Source: a bacterium (lineage in GTDB: Bacteria; Zixibacteria; MSB-5A5; GN15; FEB-12). From it: a DNA stretch of 8,149 nt. The stretch lies in NCBI GenBank assembly GCA_030668045.1, contig DAOUUR010000080.1:1-8149 (forward strand), read 5' to 3'. Shown one piece after another: positions 6,432-8,149 of the stretch. Positions within the stretch are counted from its first letter, which is position 1, and each line of letters opens with the position of its first letter. Position numbers and translations under genes: made by a program. The notes under the pieces are model-generated. The model did not search any database. It was not told where the DNA came from and was given only the letters and a program-made list of their open reading frames with translations.

Positions 6432-6923
6432 TTACAGGTCGAGAGACATTGCCACCGTCTCACGCTCATATGGGAGCGGGCCGATGACCGATATGTCGAC
6501 GTATAAGAACCCCATTGATTGGTACAGGCGATTAGCGGAGTCAAGAAGCTTGCTGGTGGCCAGAACCAGCGTGGTGGCACCAAGCGCGCGAGCTTCGTCG
6601 ATAGCCGCCTCGATAAGCCTGCGCCCCACACCCATATCCTGAAAACGCTCCAGCACTCCCATCTTGGCAAGCTCGTACTTGTTCTCGGTGTGTTTCAAAA
6701 GAGCGCAGGTACCGGCAAATTCATCATCCACTCGGGCGAACATGATTCTCCCACCCCGTTCAAGAATATGTTTTCGCGGATCGTTCAGGACAATTCGATC
6801 ATATGGCTCGACCGAGAAGTACTTCTCCAGCCATTCACAGTTGATATCTCTGAAATGTCGGGCGTATTGAGGTCGGAATCCAACTATCTCAATTTTAGGT
6901 TCAGAATCTGACATCTCAGACAC
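6432..6923 (-). CDS. GNAT-family N-acetyltransferase
   Basis: Cytoplasmic acetyl-CoA dependent acyltransferase of 163 residues, a normal length for a single GNAT domain; substrate unknown. The core is visible: GRIMFARVDDEFAGTCAL (beta strands, 58-75), YELAKMGVLERFQDMGVGRR (83-102) with the acetyl-CoA pyrophosphate loop Q95-x-x-G98-x-G100, and NRLYQSMGF (131-139) with Y134 in the usual general-acid position. The N-terminal part (ehnWLEKYFSVEPYD-like segment, about 28-42) and the ELAKMGV motif resemble the GNAT half found in MarR-GNAT fusion proteins, but no MarR domain is present. The open frame begins at a GTG (6923); an ATG three codons later (6914) is an equally good start, as neither has a clear Shine-Dalgarno. 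A candidate promoter lies at 6971-6999. It is followed by a 393-base gap and is probably transcribed alone. Confidence 0.88.
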   Translation of the reverse strand: MSEMSDSEPKIEIVGFRPQYARHFRDINCEWLEKYFSVEPYDRIVLNDPRKHILERGGRIMFARVDDEFAGTCALLKHTENKYELAKMGVLERFQDMGVGRRLIEAAIDEARALGATTLVLATSKLLDSANRLYQSMGFLYVDISVIGPLPYERETVAMSLDL

Positions 6924-6970
6924 GGTGGTAGGTTTTTCGGTTAATCGTCATCTCGGTCATGCTGCAACGC

Positions 6971-6999
6971 AAGATACGACATTAGCCACTACCGGTAAA
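6971..6999 (-). promoter_or_regulatory. Candidate promoter of the GNAT gene
   Basis: Minus-strand TTTACC (6994-6999, 4 of 6), 17-bp spacer, TATCTT (6971-6976, 4 of 6), about 48 bases upstream of the GTG start. Moderate match only, but spacing is ideal and nothing better lies in 6924-7023. Confidence 0.4.
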
Positions 7000-7023
7000 G
7001 CGATTAGTTGGTGGGGCGTATAA

Positions 7024-7176
7024 CAAGTTGGAGTTGTGCGGATGACCTCGGCCGATGTTTACACCGGTCGAGCCGCGCGGATACTTGAAGAAAGAGATCG
7101 AATCAAAGAACGAAAGATGAGACCGTCAAAACGAAACTACAAAAAGGCTATTGACAGAGCACAAACGATAGCTTAG
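7024..7176 (+). pseudogene. Remnant of an IS3-like transposase (C-terminal end only)
   Basis: A short open frame between stops at 7021 and 7174 contains, from the ATG at 7042, MTSADVYTGRAARILEERDR followed by IKERKM and a basic tail, 44 residues in all. The pattern 'vTPADVYfGR...IL..R..IKr.T' is the characteristic end of the DDE integrase domain in many IS3-family transposases. Everything upstream, including the catalytic DDE residues and the first OrfA-type gene, is missing, and upstream frames are closed, so this is a decayed fragment. No ribosome binding site precedes the ATG. No inverted-repeat pair could be found to define element ends. It lies between the divergent GNAT and YbaK-like genes, and its stop codon overlaps a promoter candidate for the latter. 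Confidence 0.65.
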
Positions 7177-7179
7177 ATT
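7151..7179 (+). promoter_or_regulatory. Candidate promoter of the YbaK-like gene
   Basis: TTGACA (7151-7156, 6 of 6), 17-bp spacer, TAGATT (7174-7179, 4 of 6), about 87 bases upstream of the ATG and overlapping the end of the transposase remnant. A second candidate is TTGTCC (7190-7195), 18-bp spacer, TATAAA (7214-7219), closer to the gene. Either or both could be used. Confidence 0.45.
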
Positions 7180-7253
7180 TCATTACACCTTGTCCATATT
7201 TCGACGATGTACGTATAAAATCAGTCCCAGATTTACCGCAATGTCCTTTTTTA

Positions 7254-7261
7254 GAGGAGGT
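7254..7261 (+). promoter_or_regulatory. Shine-Dalgarno of the YbaK-like gene
   Basis: GAGGAGGT ends four bases before the ATG at 7266, a strong and well-spaced site that fixes the start. Confidence 0.88.
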
Positions 7262-7265
7262 TTCC

Positions 7266-7724
7266 ATGCCGGTCTCAAAATTGAAGGACTTCCTGGACGA
7301 CAACAATATCAAGTATGTGACGGCCAGTCACTCACCAGCCTACACATCTCATGAAATCGCCGCTTCAGCCCACCTACGTGCAAAAGAGCTGGCGAAAACG
7401 GTAATTGTGAAAGCAGATGGCAGATTGGTTATGGCCGTTCTGCCCGCATCGCACCGAGTAAAACTGCTCGAACTTCAGGACGCCCTTGGGGCCAACCAAG
7501 TGCAACTGGCTACCGAAGATGACTTCAAAGATGTCTTTCCGGGCTGCGCTCTAGGTGCCATGCCGCCTTTCGGCAATCTATACGGGCTGGAGGTAATAGT
7601 GGCCCAGCGACTGACCGAAAACGCGGAAATCTCGTTTAACGCCGGAACGCATACCGAGCTCATCAAGCTCGCCTACGCAGACTTCGAGCGTCTGGCGAAG
7701 CCCAGGATACTGAAGTTTACGTAG
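7266..7724 (+). CDS. YbaK/ProX-type aminoacyl-tRNA deacylase
   Basis: Predicted cytoplasmic trans-editing enzyme of 152 residues, the usual size for a free-standing YbaK/ProRS-INS domain, which hydrolyses mischarged tRNA. Visible family features are the N-terminal segment HSPAYTSHEIA (22-32), the lysine motif LAKTVIVKADG (42-52; K44 is the likely conserved tRNA-contacting lysine), VLPASHRVKL (58-67), the loop GAMPPFG (97-103), and the C-terminal NAGTHTELIKLAYADFERL (125-143). Which mischarged tRNA it edits (Ala-tRNA(Pro), Cys-tRNA(Pro) or another) cannot be told from sequence alone, so I give no symbol. The start has a strong Shine-Dalgarno. It is the only intact plus-strand gene here and is divergent from the GNAT gene, with a transposase remnant between them. 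No terminator is evident in 7725-7840. Confidence 0.92.
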   Translation: MPVSKLKDFLDDNNIKYVTASHSPAYTSHEIAASAHLRAKELAKTVIVKADGRLVMAVLPASHRVKLLELQDALGANQVQLATEDDFKDVFPGCALGAMPPFGNLYGLEVIVAQRLTENAEISFNAGTHTELIKLAYADFERLAKPRILKFT

Positions 7725-7840
7725 AAGGGTGGGGGGATACGGCTTCAGGACAGATTGGGTAAGGATTGGTTGGCGGTGGGTGACACAAGTTGTTAGAGCG
7801 ATATAGACTTCAGAAAAGACTAGTACAGAATAGTCGAATA

Positions 7841-8149
7841 TTAGTTAAGTTCTAGAACTTCCGAAAACACTACTTTTACTAGATTCTTGATCTTCTTGAC
7901 TTCACTTATATCTGAGGATCTATGGGTTGAAATGCTCGCACGCGTATAAACGGATCTCACAAATCCACCCAATAGTTCATCAATTACGTTTGCCGCTTTT
8001 TCGCTAGTCCCAATCTGACCCTTGGATAACGACCTCTTCTTAAGTACATACCGTACCTTTTGTTGCATCGTCGGCCCATGGCTATCAGCCTCAAGTTTGA
8101 AGTTTGGCTGACCCTCAACTTCTGAGTCTGGGGCGAGATGATCAAGGCA
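7841..8149 (-). CDS. C-terminal part of an unrecognised protein (5' end beyond window)
   Basis: The minus-strand frame is open from the right edge to a TAA at 7841, giving 102 residues. An internal ATG at 8068 is probably not the start, because the frame continues unbroken to 8149 and no ribosome binding site precedes it. The visible part has a basic helix (PTMQQKVRYVLKKR) and a predominantly helical end with RSVYTRASISTH, then an acidic/basic helix EVKKIKNLVKVVFSEVLEL. The R-x5-H spacing in RASISTH recalls HEPN-type helical domains, and the overall pattern resembles C-terminal regions of proteins annotated near prokaryotic defence genes. That is a weak impression from memory and I do not assign a function. 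It is convergent with the YbaK-like gene. Confidence 0.6.
   Translation of the reverse strand, partial: CLDHLAPDSEVEGQPNFKLEADSHGPTMQQKVRYVLKKRSLSKGQIGTSEKAANVIDELLGGFVRSVYTRASISTHRSSDISEVKKIKNLVKVVFSEVLELN

Noticed and set aside
6983..7041. A frameshifted upstream part of the transposase remnant (frame giving AYNKLELCG before the MTSADVY frame)
   Set aside because: A one-base shift would join it, but the peptide does not match the expected YHxxL-type residues well enough, so homology is claimed only from about 7042.
1..8149. CRISPR array, tRNA or rRNA genes
   Set aside because: No regularly spaced direct repeats and no cloverleaf or rRNA-like sequence were seen on either strand.

Overview
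The window looks like chromosomal DNA of a bacterium with balanced base composition. The best hint to its identity is the C-terminal module on two secreted proteins: paired dockerin-like repeats of the form GDxNxxxxxNISDxxYLVxYLFGxPxGP. In my knowledge these are very common in candidate phylum Zixibacteria and related FCB-group lineages. This assignment is an inference from protein style, not from a marker gene. Both secreted-protein genes have near-consensus sigma-70 type promoters and GGAGGT ribosome binding sites.

Layout from left to right: (1) 1-992, minus: 5' part of miaB, a tRNA methylthiotransferase, running off the left edge. (2) 1121-1150: a strong intrinsic terminator for the next gene upstream. 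(3) 1181-3439, minus: a secreted M1 zinc aminopeptidase fused to an Ig-like domain and a dockerin-like module, with its own promoter at 3543-3570. (4) 3654-6038, minus: a secreted protein with an unassigned N-terminal domain, five BACON-like beta-sandwich repeats and the same kind of dockerin-like module. It has a promoter at 6259-6288 and a leader of about 210 nt. (5) 6039-6431: no gene; it holds the leader, the promoter and a cluster of three inverted repeats (6307-6376); 6377-6431 shows nothing. (6) 6432-6923, minus: a GNAT acetyltransferase. (7) 6924-7265: no intact gene; it holds a promoter candidate for the GNAT gene, an IS3-like transposase C-terminal remnant (7024-7176) and promoter candidates for the next gene. 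(8) 7266-7724, plus: a YbaK-type aminoacyl-tRNA deacylase. (9) 7725-7840: nothing recognised. (10) 7841-8149, minus: the C-terminal part of an unrecognised protein entering from the right edge.

The genes do not form one operon. The aminopeptidase and the BACON-repeat protein are adjacent, co-directional, separately promoted and share the C-terminal module, so they probably belong to one extracellular or surface programme in which a dockerin-like tag attaches enzymes and structural proteins to an unseen partner. miaB and the YbaK-like gene are tRNA housekeeping or quality-control genes. The stretch from about 6300 to the right edge has a more patchwork character, with inverted repeats, a transposase remnant and an orphan C-terminus. 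I see no CRISPR array, tRNA, rRNA, or convincing new multi-gene system. The most unusual items are the shared dockerin/promoter design, the G8 tract inside the aminopeptidase active-site region, and the structured leader.
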